From assembly GCA_026261815.1 (NCBI GenBank), contig JAMPIT010000894.1, forward strand, positions 52,205,147 to 52,269,146: DNA of 64,000 bases, in the 5' to 3' direction. The notes under the pieces are model-generated. The model had not been told where the DNA came from. It saw only the letters and a program-made list of their open reading frames with translations, and did not search any database. The stretch's first letter is position 1. The number at the start of each line of letters is the position of its first letter. The DNA comes from Monarcha castaneiventris obscurior (taxonomy: Eukaryota; Chordata; Aves; Passeriformes; Monarchidae). A program made the translations under genes and the position numbers. Shown in pieces: positions 1-15,500 of this stretch.

Positions 1-17
1 TTAAAACGTTGGCTTAC

Positions 18-1118
<1,101 letters not shown>

Positions 1119-2834
1119 CGCGGCTCTCGCGAGAGCGGCGGAAGGCGCGGGGGGCGGGCGGGCAGCGCCGAGATCTCGCGAGGTTTCGCTGAGGCGGGAA
1201 GGGCGGGGCGGGCGGCGGCTCCGCCCTCAGGCGGGCTCGGCCCCGTGTCCGTGCCGCCGCGGAAAAGCAGCGCTTTCACCGGAATTTAGGAACATTTGCG
1301 AGTTTGGTCACTTTATTAAACATCCACAGCTGTGGGAAAATGAAAACCACGTCCTTAAACACAATTATTTGCCACATTGGAGTGTGAATTCCTAGAGTGC
1401 TACTGTTTCTGAAGCTTGATTTCTAGGGTTTTTTTAATGGATTTTACGCTGTTAAGATTTTGAACAAAACTTTACCGATTTTAAACACAGGCCTCAGCAC
1501 TGGGTTTATTTTTCTTCAGGGTTTCCCCGGTGCACTTACAGTGTTCCGTGCTCAGGAACACCATTAGTTATAACAACAAATTTAGCAGAGAAAATAATGC
1601 ACTCCTTGGTTTTTGTTCATCTGATCTTTTCAGACACAGACCTCCAAAATAACACACGGACTGCTTTATACAGCTGTAGTGTGAGGATCAAAAAGACCTA
1701 CAGACTTTTTGGGGCATGATCTCACCTTGTCCAGTAAAATCCTCTGATTCACATTACAAAAGCAGGAGCATGCTGTCGGATAATACGTTTAAAAGCTTTC
1801 TCCTTAAAAATTTTAAAGTGCAAAGGGAGGAAGGCAGCTTTGGCACAGGAGATGGGTTTTACAGTGCCACATTCTTGTACATCAGCATTCCATGGCTTTC
1901 TCTTGCCTCTGCAGTAACTCCACAGCACATCCTCACAGTTTTACCCATCATTTTCTTAAGAGGAATAATACATCCCCCTACATTTACTAGCAGCTGCTGT
2001 TTATAAAAAGGCCAGAAGCAACCTATACAAGTGACATAGAGAGTAAAACTAATGGAAGTTACCAGTTGTGATGGTATTTCCCCTGAATCAAAAGCACCTG
2101 GTATTTTACAGACACTTCATGTACATAATTTAAAAAGCTTCTGTGTATTCTCAAGTGTGAGGGAGATAATTGAAAAAGGAAATTACTTCACCTTTTTAGT
2201 GGATAGCCCCTCACATTTGCTCTATGAGGCTGATAGCAAACCAGAACCACTGTCAGGTTAGGAATTGCGCAAGCCTCAAAGTTGATTTAACTACAACAAT
2301 CACACTGCAAATGCTGAAAAACAAAGCGTGGTGGGTTTCCTTTACAGGTAAAAGGCTTTAGCTGATTTTCATTATCTGTCAGACTTGCAACATATTGAAG
2401 CATTTTATATTTTCTTCTTCAGACTATGGGAAAACTTAGAGAACCTCAACAGGAGTTCTGTTTCCACATCAAGGATGAATGTGACACTTGAGCACCATGC
2501 ACAGCACAAAGCCAGCCTGAAAATACCATAGCTCAGGAGCAGCATCTGTGATATAATAATTTGCTGCTAACCCATGAAAAAAAATGTTTTAATAGATGTT
2601 TCTGTTAGGATAAAATTTTTTTAAAAGGCATGTAAAATACCTTGTCTTAGCCCCAGTGAAAACCATTGCAGAAAACCCAAACTACGTGTAATGAAACAGC
2701 AAACCTACCAAAAGACAGGTTCGTAATAACCACTTCACATTTTAATTACAAATCCATTTAAAAATCACAGGCAAGTTGTTGGGTTTGTAGGTGCCCCACA
2801 CGAGGAACTGCAGAGGTGTGCAATGAATATGAAC
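1119..2834. other. Intergenic region between RPL27A promoter and DENND2B 3' end
   Basis: About 1.7 kb separates the RPL27A start from the likely DENND2B polyadenylation site. The first 150 bp belong to the CpG-island promoter. The rest is AT-rich unique sequence with short open frames of no recognisable similarity. Minus-strand AATAAA hexamers also occur at 1317-1312 and 1510-1505. They could serve as distal DENND2B poly(A) signals, but nothing else supports their use. Confidence 0.6.
1125..1134. promoter_or_regulatory. CGCG element TCTCGCGAGA (BANP-type) 7 bp upstream of RPL27A start
   Basis: This is a perfect palindrome TCTCGCGAGA. The motif is known to be bound by BANP and to drive CpG-island promoters of essential genes when unmethylated. 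A near-perfect second copy, TCTCGCGAGG, is at 1174-1183. Spacing and position just upstream of the inferred start fit a core promoter role. Binding itself is inferred. Confidence 0.7.
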
Positions 2835-3538
2835 AAGCAGGTCTATTTACAGAGTTTATTAGGATCCATACATACATACATTAGGAAAGGCTGTACTGTA
2901 CCTACTCGCTGCAGCTTGCATGTCAGAGAGCTGAGATCTCCCCAGGCTTAGCAGTCTTAGTGCAGAATGGGTTACAAGGAGTTTACTGACCAGAGTTCAA
3001 ACCAAGTGGAGGTTTTGCAACGTGAACCAAGTACCTTATAATCAAGTTACTTTGTTATTTCTCTTGTAAAATGAGTTAGGAGGAAACAAACAAACAGCCG
3101 AGAGCCTGCGCCGCACCAGGGCGGCCCCGTGTGTACAACCTCTCCCACGTACCCGAGCTCATTCACCCCGCAGTGTTCAGGTATCAAACATCCCTTAAGT
3201 CAGTGGTTCTGCTGAGACAGTCAGCTGCACATTACCAGCTACTCATTTTTGCACCAAGCATAATTCAACTCATACTACAGAAAAAAACAAGCACCTGTTA
3301 CTCTCAGCAATATACAAATATTTACCACAGTTTTCTCGCTCATTACAAAATCAGTTACAAAAGCTTACAGCACATTATGTACAAACTCTGCCCAGGTGCA
3401 CGGAGGAACCATCACGTGGCAGAGTCATTGCCTGGAGCTGCCCTCAGCTCGCTCTGCTCTCCCCCTGCTCTGCAATGCCGCAGGTGTCTCGCGCAGTGCC
3501 ATGAACAGTCTTTGGGTTGGTGTTTCAGCAGGAAGGAG
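2835..3538 (-). other. DENND2B: DENND2B 3'UTR with AATAAA signal
   Basis: Downstream of the TAG on the minus strand, the first canonical AATAAA is at 2860-2855. It would give a 3'UTR of roughly 700 nt ending near 2835-2840. The exact cleavage site is inferred. A short CATA tetramer run (2867-2880) lies just before the signal in the sense direction. The open frame on the opposite strand at 3131-3577 shows no recognisable similarity. Confidence 0.7.
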
Positions 3539-6500
3539 CTAGTTCTTCTTGTGAAGGAACTTCATCTTGTTACCTAAAGGAAGCACACCGTCAGTCTCTA
3601 GCATATACTGGAAGTCAATCAAAAGAGACAGCAAATGGGTCTAACTTGTAAGTGCTGTGGGGTAACTTCTACTCAGCACCAGCAGGGAGAGCAGAGTTAC
3701 AGAACACCGACTGATCAGAGACCTTCCTGTTCCACTCCTCGATTATGGTTTGGTTCCCCCATCCCCAAGTGAAAATGAAAGCGTTATCAAGGATCATAAT
3801 TAAATCTGGTTTCATCACCTTTAACTATGTTTCCATTTTTTCCTTTTTGTATTTCCTATCACGCTGAAACCACTTGACTACTTCATTTCACTTCGGGTAA
3901 GGCTTTTTTAAATTAAAAAAAAAAAAAAAAAAATCAAACCCCACCACCGCCATGAAAACTCATTTCAGAAATACTTCTAAAGGCTTTCCTCACCGAGGCC
4001 TCGCAGGAACTTGTTTACTCCACTTTGTTCCGTGTCCGGGAGCTCCTCCAAATACTGTTCCACCCTCTGCTCGAAGAGCCCTGCGGCAGAGGGAGACAAG
4101 GACGCCGGGGTGAGCCGTGTCCGGCTGATCCCGCATCCCGCGGTGCCCGCGCATGGCCCCGGCTCCCGGCTCCCAGCCCCGGCTCCCGGCTCCTGGCCCC
4201 GACTCCCAGCTCCCGGCTCTCAACCCCGGCTCCACCCGCAGCCACCTTCCGGGAAGCGGGCAGCAGTGCAGGGATGCGTTTCCGCCCTCCCGGCGAGCGC
4301 AGGGGGATGGACACTGCCGCTCTCCGCGGGACAGCGAAACCCGCACCGCAGCCCGGACACCCGCCCTCACCTTTCGCCCTGCATTTCCTCAGCTCTCTGT
4401 CCTGGATGAAGCCAGCAAACATTTGGGATTCCATGAAAACTTCCAAGAAGCGGCGGATACTCTTGGAGGCCACAGATTTACGGAAAGCCTCCCTTTGGAA
4501 GGCACGCTCTCCTTTTTCATTCTGGGTTAGGAACAGGGAATAATGGCCAACTGTCTCCACAAAGAATCGGATAAAAACCTCAGACACTAATCCATTCAGG
4601 GTGTTACATTCTGCAAAATAAGGCGGCAATAAGACACCACAATCAGCTGCTACCAGAGCTGTCAGCATTATCCCCGCAGGGCCAGGTTGAGCATCTCCCG
4701 GTTCCCTGATGCCGTGCTAACAACTGACGGGAATTGCAGCGGCTCCCTGCACACCTGGATGCACACGGAGAGCGTGACAGTGCCATAACCACGAGTGCCA
4801 CTCTGCAGAATTGGTGTTCCGTGACCAAGAGTCAATGAGAATTACAAATCCTCAGGAAACAGCTCGGAAAATTAAACATTTGATGGGTGTTTCATCAAAA
4901 TTATACCTTCTATTTTCACTCTTGAGCGAGTTCTCTTCAGAAACTTCTGAGTGACTCAGCATTAAAATATTTTCCCCTGAGGACAATAAGCCTGTACCAA
5001 AAACTGATCCAAAAGGGTCTGTTGTAGAATTTGGATTTTCATCGTTTCTGAGATGTTAAAACAGTTTTATATATGTAATACACATGACTAGAAATAAATT
5101 CAAAAACTGAATAGGGGCCTGTTTCATACCTTTTAACCACAGGCATCTCAATTCACCCTGGGCTGTTTTTATCACTGCTGAAGAGAAATATGAACCTTCA
5201 GAGGCAACTCAACCCGTCTTGCACTAAAACTCTTTTCTGGTGGTACTAGCTTCTCTCCCCTTAAAATACCGAGTGCCAAGACCAACTCCAAACTCAGACA
5301 CACCCCTAAGCCTGGAGAATTATCTGGATTGAGTTAGGGCCAAGTTAACTGCAAAGCTCTGTTTGAGCAAAGGTTCAGAGGGACCCACAGGAGCCCATGT
5401 CATTTACAACGAAATTAAAGTAAGTCACAGGTGAGGTATTACTGTGGGTTGATGCCATCAGTCTCATTCCCTGTGTGCTCAGAAACAACCTTGGATGTCA
5501 TCAAAGGTATTTGAGACCTCAAGTCCCAATTTTCTTTCTCCTGCATGGAAAGTCACAATTCTACCTACGTTTGTTTACACAACTCCCCGTTTCCAAATGA
5601 ACTTACCATCGTCTGAATCACTATCTGAATCCTGATTTATCAGTTCATTCTTTCTCTCTAGAGCCTGCTCCAGAGCAGCTTGCAATTTTCTAGGTAATAG
5701 TGTGTCTTCATCATCCATCTGATAGAGGAGAAAAGAAAATCTTTAAGCCACATTAATCTCTGCAGGAGCTACAGCAAATACTTTCAGAAGGTTTAAAATT
5801 CAGATGATAAATATTTGTATCTGCTACTGTCACGGCTACGTAGATAAAATAATGAAGATCTATGTGCAACTAACAAATACTCCTAAACAAAATTTCTTGT
5901 CACTCTTAATAAGATTAAAGTCAGGAATGATAATCCAAAGAAAAGGTAAACACAGAATGTGGAATCAGCTCTTTACATGACAAAGAGTCCAAATAGTTGT
6001 GTTTAACTAAATACACATCATGTGAAGCCTTGCTAGGTGTACACACAGCTGCTGCAGTTGGTTTTAGGCAGCTCCTTTTGTCCTTGACAGTTGTTTTTAC
6101 TATTTTGCAGTTTATCTTATTGTCTGGGTCTTTCCCCTGTTGGTCTCCCCATCTTATTTAATGCTTGTTCAGCAGAAGCCAAGTAGACACAGGAGCCTTA
6201 GCTCAGCAGCCACTGCTCATCAGCCACATCCAGGGAATTGTACACGAAAGTTTCTTCATCCAACCTGAAGACTGATGTTCTTGGAATTATTAAGTGCCAC
6301 ATGACTGTCAGGAGGTGGTGATCCCTCACCTCCCTGCTTAAAAGGCTCCTGCTTTTCCTACCACATTAAATTATTCTCCACTTCTGTGCTCTCACTCAGT
6401 AATTTTCCTTGCAATTTTTGTCCTTTTCACCTCCAACAGTGTGAGCTTTCTTGCTAAGGTGATGTTATTATCTTTGGATGTTTTCCTTCCACTGTGGATA

Positions 6501-9500
6501 TTGTTCTTTATTCCTTCTGACAGTCACAGCCTCAATCCCTTCTGCATACCTGAGAAGTTCTTATTTTCAGGTGGAACAGAAAATGAGAACTTTTTTTTCC
6601 CTAATTGCCTTCCCTTTGCACACACAGTTCCTGCCAAATCTCTCTGATCAAAGAAACCCAATCATACTAAAGGAGTAAACAGCTTGCTGGACTGCACAGC
6701 AGCATTCTGAGCTGTACTTTACCTGTCTGATGAATCGATCAGATCCCAGGTTAACCATCAAAGCCTAAAGAAAAGAAAACACTGCAGTGAAATATACCTG
6801 AAGATACAGAAAACATTCATTTGTTCGTTGCTTTTTAATAGCAAAAGATCATCTCCTGAACAAGCCTCAACACGAATCAAATTCCTACTGTGAAACAAGA
6901 GGTTGTGTACTTTATGAAACAACATGAAGAATGTATTCTTTAGAACTAAAAATCTAATTTAACATAGATACAACAGATCTCATACTAGATTAATATATAT
7001 AAAAAAAAGCTAAAAGGGTTTTTTTCCTTAAATCTATGCAAGCTATTGCTAGTAATTTTTGTTAACATGCAGCGGAAAAATGTGTCAGAGGGGTGTAAAG
7101 AAAACAGTGTCACTGGAGGCAGCAGGGCTTCCAAAGGGCTTCTGAAGATAGCAAAGCAGCAAAGCTGAGAGATGCAGCTGGGAAGATGTGGAAGAGCAAT
7201 GTTAGAGAACTGGAAGGAAAATGGAGTAGAGATTTACATGGGCCAGAGGCACACAGGGCCTTGAAGCAAACAGAAGAAAATTCCTTAGAAAAATGACAGA
7301 AACTAAAACAAGACAGAGAGGAGTGTGCCCGTGAGTATTTTTGTGGTATTTTACTGGAAGAGCTGATGAAGTGCAACTCTGATTTCCAATATTGTATCAA
7401 CAAAGTCTTGGAAGTCAAAATTGTTAAAGGTTTTGTTTCCTGGGTGGGCTATGGCTTCATGCACAGCCTTCCATTAGGATTAAGAAGTGTCATAGCAGAT
7501 GGCTTCCTCTTGTTCCAGAACAAATCAGCATTATTTACACCCTACTTACTTGTGACCAGGTAAATATTCACCTGTCTCTGTTAAGGTATCAAATATGGAA
7601 GAGGGGCAGAATAAAAGAGAAGAGTAAAGCTACTGCTGCAGTTTTGCCAAGAGGCAGTTGCCCATGAGAAGCAGGCAGAGAAGAAACAAAAAGGCAGATT
7701 AAAAATTAAATGTGAGGATTTATGTGCCAATAAATGGCAGCCCTCTCCTGGGAAAGGCCAGCTTTACTCCAGGCAAACAATTGTGGTGGCAGCTCCTACC
7801 TCTTCTACAGGCAGGTCCTTGAGTTTGGGCAGGGAGCTGGAGAGCAGTCCCACCAGGAAGGGGGTAGGGCAGCACACGATGTCAATCATGGATGAGGGCA
7901 GGACAGGAATGAAGGTGTGCTGCCAGGAGAACGGGTACAGCAGGGCCACCACGGCGTGGGAGCAGCTCGACAGGGTGCTGGGGAGAGAGGAACAACCTGG
8001 TTAGCAAAGGCTTTTCTGGGTTCAGAAGGTTCTACCTGCTGAGAAACTCAGCCTGTTGAGATGCCAGTGCCCATCTCTGTCATTTCTGACTTCAGACAGC
8101 CTTGGTTCCCTTCCAGTCCGTGCCCTCTCTGTACTGTGCAGTGTGGTAGTTCACAGGAGACTTCAAACTAAAGGTAAAAACCTCGAGTCCATGTGCTTCA
8201 TAGCAGTCAGGAGATGATTTGATTTAGAAGTCAAAATTCAATATTCCCAAAAGCACTCAAAAGCAGCCACTTTGAACAATGCTTAAAATCCAAAAGCAAC
8301 TTCAGATCTTGCCTGTTATAACCACATTAGCAGTAAAAATGCATAATAGTAATGTTCTTAGGTCAAGCACTAATGCAGGAACAAAGAAAAATGAAAAGTA
8401 AAATAAAATTGAAATGAAAATCCCCAAGAAAAACTCTACCAAATCAGATATAAAAACAATCAATACTTATTCCAAAGGAAAGTTGGTAAAAGCAACACGA
8501 TTTTCAAAGATTGTGTATTTTGACAACAGCATATTTTTATTATAACACTTTTTAAAGCGCTTATTAACCAACTTCAGTAATAAAGGTATTGATCCTGCTC
8601 AGCAGAGTACTCTAAAATACAAGTTGGTATCTTCTAAACTTTAAGGCTTGATATTATCATGGAAAATGTCATGCATATGTTGTCCTTCCATCGACTGAAT
8701 CTGACTCCCTTTTGCAGTCACATGGTTTCCAAATGTTAGAAATTAAAGAACATCATTACCAAGCGAGTTTCAGCATCAGGAGAATAAAGACAGGCTCTCC
8801 ACATCACAGCTACAACATCTGCCTCTCGCTGGCTGAGGTGACAGAAATTTTCATCCAATGTGACTGAACTAATTTTCTCACACTGCAAACTTCTGCTGTG
8901 CTTAATGTAGCCACAAAGAACTATAAATAGTAATTGCAGAGCTGTTACTGCTTTAAAATGCTGGGGAGAGATGCTCATTTCTTCTACTGCAAGACTTGGT
9001 GGAGACTTAGGTGGCATCAGACCTCCACCAGAATAACTTTCATAAGCATTTTTACTTTAGTTGTGGATTATTCCAAGGCGAGAGGAAAGGTTTCACCTGT
9101 TTGTTCCTGTCAGTGATTAACCTTCGAAGTTTGCTGAATGAGAAATGTGAGAACTAGAGGACAAAGACAGAAAAAGTTGGGGAAGAGCAACTGCTTGTCT
9201 TTTACTGCAAATAATCTGCAGTTTGGTTTTAATTGACACTTCCTTTAAGATCTGACAATCCCAGCATGTGTTTATAACATATGTTGCCTGACACAAAGTT
9301 CCTGTAAAATGATGCATTTCTCTAATTTATATTTTTATATATAACAGGCAATGGTGCTGCCAGTGCCTCATATTTTGGTCTCAAGCATCTACAACAAGCA
9401 CAGTGGTTGGTGTGTTTTGGAAGAGTGGTGGATGGTACAGACTGCCAGCACTTTCTCAAGATCACTTCAATGACTCCCTGGCATTTTCACCTACTACAAA

Positions 9501-12500
9501 TTCGGTCATCTTAGCTGAGCAACTAAAAAAAGAGCCATGTTAAGCTAAAAGCAGGAAGGCAAACATTCTTCTGCTCTTCAGTGAGTATTTTTTTCCTTTC
9601 TATAAAATGCCCTTTTGTAACATGTTGTTTTACACGCAGTGCTGTGACGTAAATCAGCCCCTGCATCCTCTTGTGCGTGGTATTCCCACGCTGGGGAGGC
9701 TTCAGGCTCTGGTCCAGGATGCTGGAATCTCTTCCTGAGCTTTCCCGGGAGCTGGGGCAGGGCAGAGCACAGGGAGCAGCCATGGTGGGGCTGTCCTGCA
9801 GCAGCAGCACCCAGCTCTGCCCTGCCAGCAGCCCACGACAGTCACGCCACCACCCTGTCAGCACTTCCGCCTCTGAATTTTAGGACTCTGCACACAGCTT
9901 TTCAAATTGAGCCTCAGAAAAATCATTCCTTGCGGGACATCTCATCCCCATCAAACATTCCCTCCAAGCTTTCAGCCCCCAGAACCTCCTGCTGCCATCC
10001 ATCCTGGACGCTGCTCCCACAGAGGACAAAGTGCCTGTGTCTCTGCCCTAGCTGGAAAGATTCATACTTGGAATGGATACACACCTTTCACTTCAGTGAA
10101 ATTTCACAGTTTGTAAGGTGAAATTCAGAGATGATGGGTGTAAGGGAACCCCCAGCCTAAATCTCTAAAATGTTGTTCAGAGCCTTTTAAAGCGATATTA
10201 TGGATGAGAAGCATGTTTAATGAAGTAAAAAAGGAAAGCCTACCCTGGGAAACCAAGTCTGCTCCAGTTTTTCCTTTCAAAATGTGCAACCCACACATTA
10301 TCCAACTGTTCTTGTTTATGAGAATTAAGCAGTAAGGTCAGATGGTTTATTTTCTTTAAGGTGTGTGAAGCACACAAAGTAAAGCAACAGAATAGTCAAA
10401 GTTAGATTTTCAAAATATTTTCACTTTTAATACTCTAGGGCAGTTCCAGAGAGCTCGTTTGGAGAGTGGGCTTTTCCATTTGGTCTGTGCAGTTTTACAG
10501 GAATGCTGCATAATGTTCTAGCTGTTGTTCTACTGGAAAACACTTCTTTATTTCCATGGTTGCCATCTTGTAAAAAAATTATTTGGAATTTGCCAAGGTT
10601 CTGGTTCTCCCTATGCCTTTTATTTACTGGATTAAAAAAACCTTCAGTGTTTGATCTTCTCCCCATGAAGGTAGTAATACAAGGTTATACAAGTATATTG
10701 AGACATTTCTTAATGACAAATTTCTCTTGAAGAGATCCTTTATCATGTTACAGGCAAAATACGACACTGCTTCTTTCCCACTCAAAGTTGATTTACGTTC
10801 CTCTGGGCTATTTTGTTTCCCAAATCATCTTCTCATGATAGCACACAGAACCTTTTCCTTGTTGTGCTGCTGGCTGGGGGGACGCAGGCTCAGACTAAGA
10901 GCTGAGGCACCGGAATTTCAGACATAGCTGTGACTCTGCTGAATTTTGGAGACTGCTTATGAACACGGTTTAAGTCTATGTCAAAAAGCAAATTACTGTG
11001 ACTTAAAAAGAACCTTTTCTGTCCTTTAGATAGGGAGGATGTCTGGTAGCAGTGTCCAGTTTGGCCAACCAATGAATAACTACAAGCTTAGGCTGTGTCT
11101 GTATCTTATCACAGCACAATTAGCACACTCTGAGAAGGACACGCTGTTGGACAGGGGATGGGCACTGCCCTGGCTGGGATGTTGGTGCTGGCTGTGCTTG
11201 TTTCAAGGACTGTGGTTTGTTGCACACTGCAAGTCACCAACTCTCTCAAACTGCTGAAGTTACATTCAGTTACACCTTCTACTCCCAACGGAAATATTCC
11301 ACAAACACCCTTGGTAATTCTCTTTTCTTTGTAACAATAGCCAACAGTCATATTCCTTCCCACTTCCCCCTCCACACCCAGAATTTCTCACAGACCCAAG
11401 GGAGCCTCACACACTGAGCATCTCCCAAATCCAGGATTAAGCCTCTAGCACAGACAACTACTTGTGATGTGGTTTCCTGATCCCACCTACTATTTACATG
11501 CACCTCCACAGTCATTTTGGCATTTCCATTGAAGGAGAAGCCAAGAATATCCCTTCCCTTCCTCCACTTCTCCTCAGCCAGGAGAGGAGGGAGGCTACCC
11601 CTTACATGCAGGGCCAAGCCACACAGCAGCTCTGTCACCCCAGGCTGGTGCCAGCTCCGTGCTGTGCCAGTGCTCTGGACCATGCCCTGGACTGGGACCA
11701 ACTCTCCAAATCTGGGCTCCCTGCTTCCTCACATTGAGAAACGTAGCCAAAAATGTAAATTCACAAAAAAGCGTTTCCACTGTTTACTTTTCCACAATCT
11801 TTTTATGTTCCTCATTTCTCCCTGCTGATTAAATGATGTTGCTCTGTCCACGTTTGCTGAAGTCTTTCATCTGCCCTGCTGACACATTCATGCTCCAGCC
11901 ACAAGCACTTTGAGACTGAGTTACCTCCCTGACACACATCCCTTGTCTGCTTAGGAGAGCTTCCTCCCACTCGAGGCTGGAGTCTGGAGGCTCTGTCCTC
12001 CCCAGGTGTAAGCCCTTGACTCACACGGGTATTACACACCCTCACCACAGCCATGGCCCTGCTTTTCTGGGACAGCTCTTACCCTTGGGCCACTGATGAA
12101 CTGTGTAGCAAAAACAGATCCCTGACACTTCCCTCCTACACCCTCCCATGCCTCTCCTGATCCTGGATTAACTCCAGTCTCTGACAGAGGTCTGTGACAA
12201 CTCTGCAAGATAAAATAATCTGAGAGGTTTGCAGAGTAAAGGACTCTGCGGAAAGGCTACAGGCCAAGGACTCAGCCCATCTCCCCTCCAACACATTCAG
12301 GCTGCAGAAAGTAGAAAACTTGAAAAGCATCAAAGTAAAGAGAAATGGGAGTAAAAACCACGGCAGACTGGTGCACTTTGGGTGGAGATGGAGTGCAGGC
12401 AGCACTGCTGTTGCTGTGCTGGCAGTAATTCGGAGCAGAACTGTGCTGTGCCAGACACAGTGCACTCTAAGGCTCTGAAAAAATAAAGGTTTCTCTGGGT

Positions 12501-15500
12501 GCATAAGAATAAATAAGAGCAGCATTATTAATCAGGTTGATAAGACTGAGTAATAGCATCAGGGACAAGATATAAATGAAAACTCCTAAGTATCAGAAGT
12601 GACAGTCTCCCAGCTCCAGCTGTCTGTAAGGAGTTCCTGCAGCATTCCTGCAGGCCAGCTTTGGAAGAGAGCCCTTGAGGATCCCTGGCCTGTCGGAAGA
12701 GCTGGCTGACAATGGGGCCATGTTACTGCTTTCTCCCTGCTCTGCAGGGAGTGCTCAGCTCCAGGACTCCCCTGGTCCCCAAGTGCTCTTCTGCTGAGAC
12801 CCCCTGAGCCTCCACATCAATGGTTTGTCCTTCATTACCGAAAATACATTTTTTGTTAACCCAGATACCACCAACTACTCACCAAAAAGGGCAGAGAGGA
12901 ATTAAAATAAGAATTCAGAGTTCATTTGCTATAATGGTGCAGGATGTCTCCAGTTTTCCAGCCAGTATAAAACTATCAGACATGACAGTGTGTCTTCCTA
13001 TACAAAATTATTGCTGTTTCTCTGTTTATCACTTCTAAGACACTTAAAAGGGAAAAAAAACCCTTCACTTCCTGTCTTTTGAATTTTTGAAATTGCATGT
13101 TTTTGCAGCTTTTTGAACAAGAAGAACTACCCCATAAGACCTACAATTTCTGATGGCTCTGGGATACCTCCCTATTTGTAGGATTGCTTGCATTTGTAAG
13201 GCAATATTTTCACATGTTGTGGATGTAAAATTTAACTTGTTTTCACTGATGTTTTTGAGCTTGTGTGTCTGCCTCTGGATAACCATTTTGTTTTCCAATT
13301 TAAAGCAAAGTTATATAGAATCAAAGTAATTCAGGTAGGAAGAAATCTCAGGAGATCAACTGATCCAATTCTCCCTTGCATGACATCAGATCTGTTTGTT
13401 TCCAAAACCAAATGAAATTATATGTTATTTTGTTATATTAAACATCTTTGCTGCACTTTTCTGTGAAAGGGTGGCATCCTTTGGCAAGGACTTGAAGGCT
13501 GGCAGGAAGGAGTGCCCTGTGTGCCAAGGACTCCTACCAGTGATGTCTAAACTCACTGGTTTGGCTATGTTAGAAGCCATCTTAAAATAATATTTTTTGT
13601 GCATACTAAGAAGAGACTTATTTAGCTGCTAATTTCTCCAGAATAAATTGTTAGCACTAAGCAGGACCTCCCTTTGTAGCCCTGGGCTACACTGAGAAAT
13701 GAGGGCTCCTCTGGGAGAAAGAGATTATCTTCTTCCTGCAGGGAACCCAAGGGAAGGGAAGGGAAGAGAAGAAAAGGAAAGGAAGGCAGGGGAGAGGCTG
13801 AATTAAATGCAAGGAGGTAAAATTAAGATCTGTGAGGCAGAACTGGGAGGAGAGGGAGACAAAATGAGCCTGATGAGCAGGTGAAAAGGAAACTGAGGGC
13901 AAAGGGCTAGGATGTAAAATTAAGGGACAAGACAGTGACTGGCTGGGCTGAACAATGCAAGGACCAGGGAAAACCATTTAATATGAGCAGGGTTAAAGCC
14001 CTGTAACACACAGACTTGTTCCTTGCTGTTGCTATAGGCAGATGGAAGGATGTGAGGCTGTCTGATGCCAATTGCCCCTCCTCTGTCAGTACCAGAGATG
14101 CTGAGGGGCTGCAGCTGCAGCAGGGAAGGTCACACACCAGCACAGCTGAAGGTGACAGAAGCTCAAAGCCCACTTGTGGCACGGATGGAAATCAAATATA
14201 ACCAGTGCTCTACACTTCAGCCACTGCTGCTAAGCAGACAGATGTCAGTTTTATCAAGAATAATTCTCAAACTGCAAAGTTTCCTCCACAACAAATACAT
14301 TTACCTGTATGTGAGAAGCTTACAAAGATTATGACCAAAACAAACACCAGAATTTGGGCTTAACATATTGTTGTTTGACCCAAATTAATTCTAATCCAGT
14401 AAACTATCTGGGCACTAATAAAATAATTATTTCCAATGATTACAGAGCAGCAGGAGTTACAATCAGTTCATGCCTCGCCTCACCAATTAAAGCATGAGGG
14501 GATAGGCAAATTACTGGTTTAGGCTTTGATTCAACACCGTATTTCAGCACAAGTTTCAGCCTCAATTTACTTTCATTGTGCTGAAATACTTTGCTGAAAT
14601 GAAGCCTCAAAGACCTTTATTTTCCCACTTCTGTTTTAATCAAACCGGCCCTCAAGACATGATAGCACCTTCTGAACCACAAGTTCCCTGACTGCTGCGG
14701 GAGAGGCTGCTGCAAAGGCAGCCTCTCACCAGCAAGGCATGTTGAAGCTTTGGAAATTTGAATAATTTTTTACTTTTCTAGAAGCCCTTCAGGGGTTGGG
14801 CAAACTACAGAGATTCCTTCAAGCCTTTCTAAGGTGGTTGGAACCAGAGACTGTAATTTTTGAAGCTAATAAATATTGTACTTTCATTTCTTAATACATT
14901 TTTTAATTTTAAGAATATAATTTATTTTTAAAGTCAAATAATTAGATTTTAACATCCTGGAGTGAGAATTCCCCGTGGCAGAATCCTTCTGTAAAGGCTC
15001 CAACACTGTGTAGGGGTACACAGGGAGGAGGATTCCCCTGCTGCTGCCAAGCACTTCTCCTCACCTGACCTTCAGGTGAATCTGTGAAAATCTGGGTGTC
15101 TGCAGGAATTTTAGGATGGGATGGTTGCATATGTGAGCTAAAAGAGAGTTCTGGAGTTGCTGAATTCCCGGTTAATAAATCTGATTTTTCTAGAATAATC
15201 AATGAGACATTTAAAATCAAAACAGTGGGTTCATATGCCATGGAAAATTGCATGAGTTTAGGCTGTAAAAGCCAGAGTAATATTTTGCATTGTGATTTAT
15301 TTTATACAGCAAACACTTAAGAGGTGAACTAAGAGCCACGACCTGAGATCTTTAGTAGCTGGTCTAAAGCATGCAGCTAATACTGTATCTCTGAATAATA
15401 CCTCATCTCCTTCTTTTCAGGAAACACAAATCTGTATGTGCATATTTTAGGTTACTTTGGATGTCACAGGAGACCTGCCAATGGAAGGCTCTGCTCCTAG

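Noticed and set aside
4015..4668. 217-codon minus-strand frame continuing past the dDENN exon
   Set aside because: The coding part ends at the donor at 4371. The tail is the GC-rich intronic repeat and happens to stay open.
8736..9017. 93-codon minus-strand frame in the large intron
   Set aside because: It has no recognisable domain, no flanking splice sites in phase with DENND2B, and its length is expected by chance in 16.7 kb.
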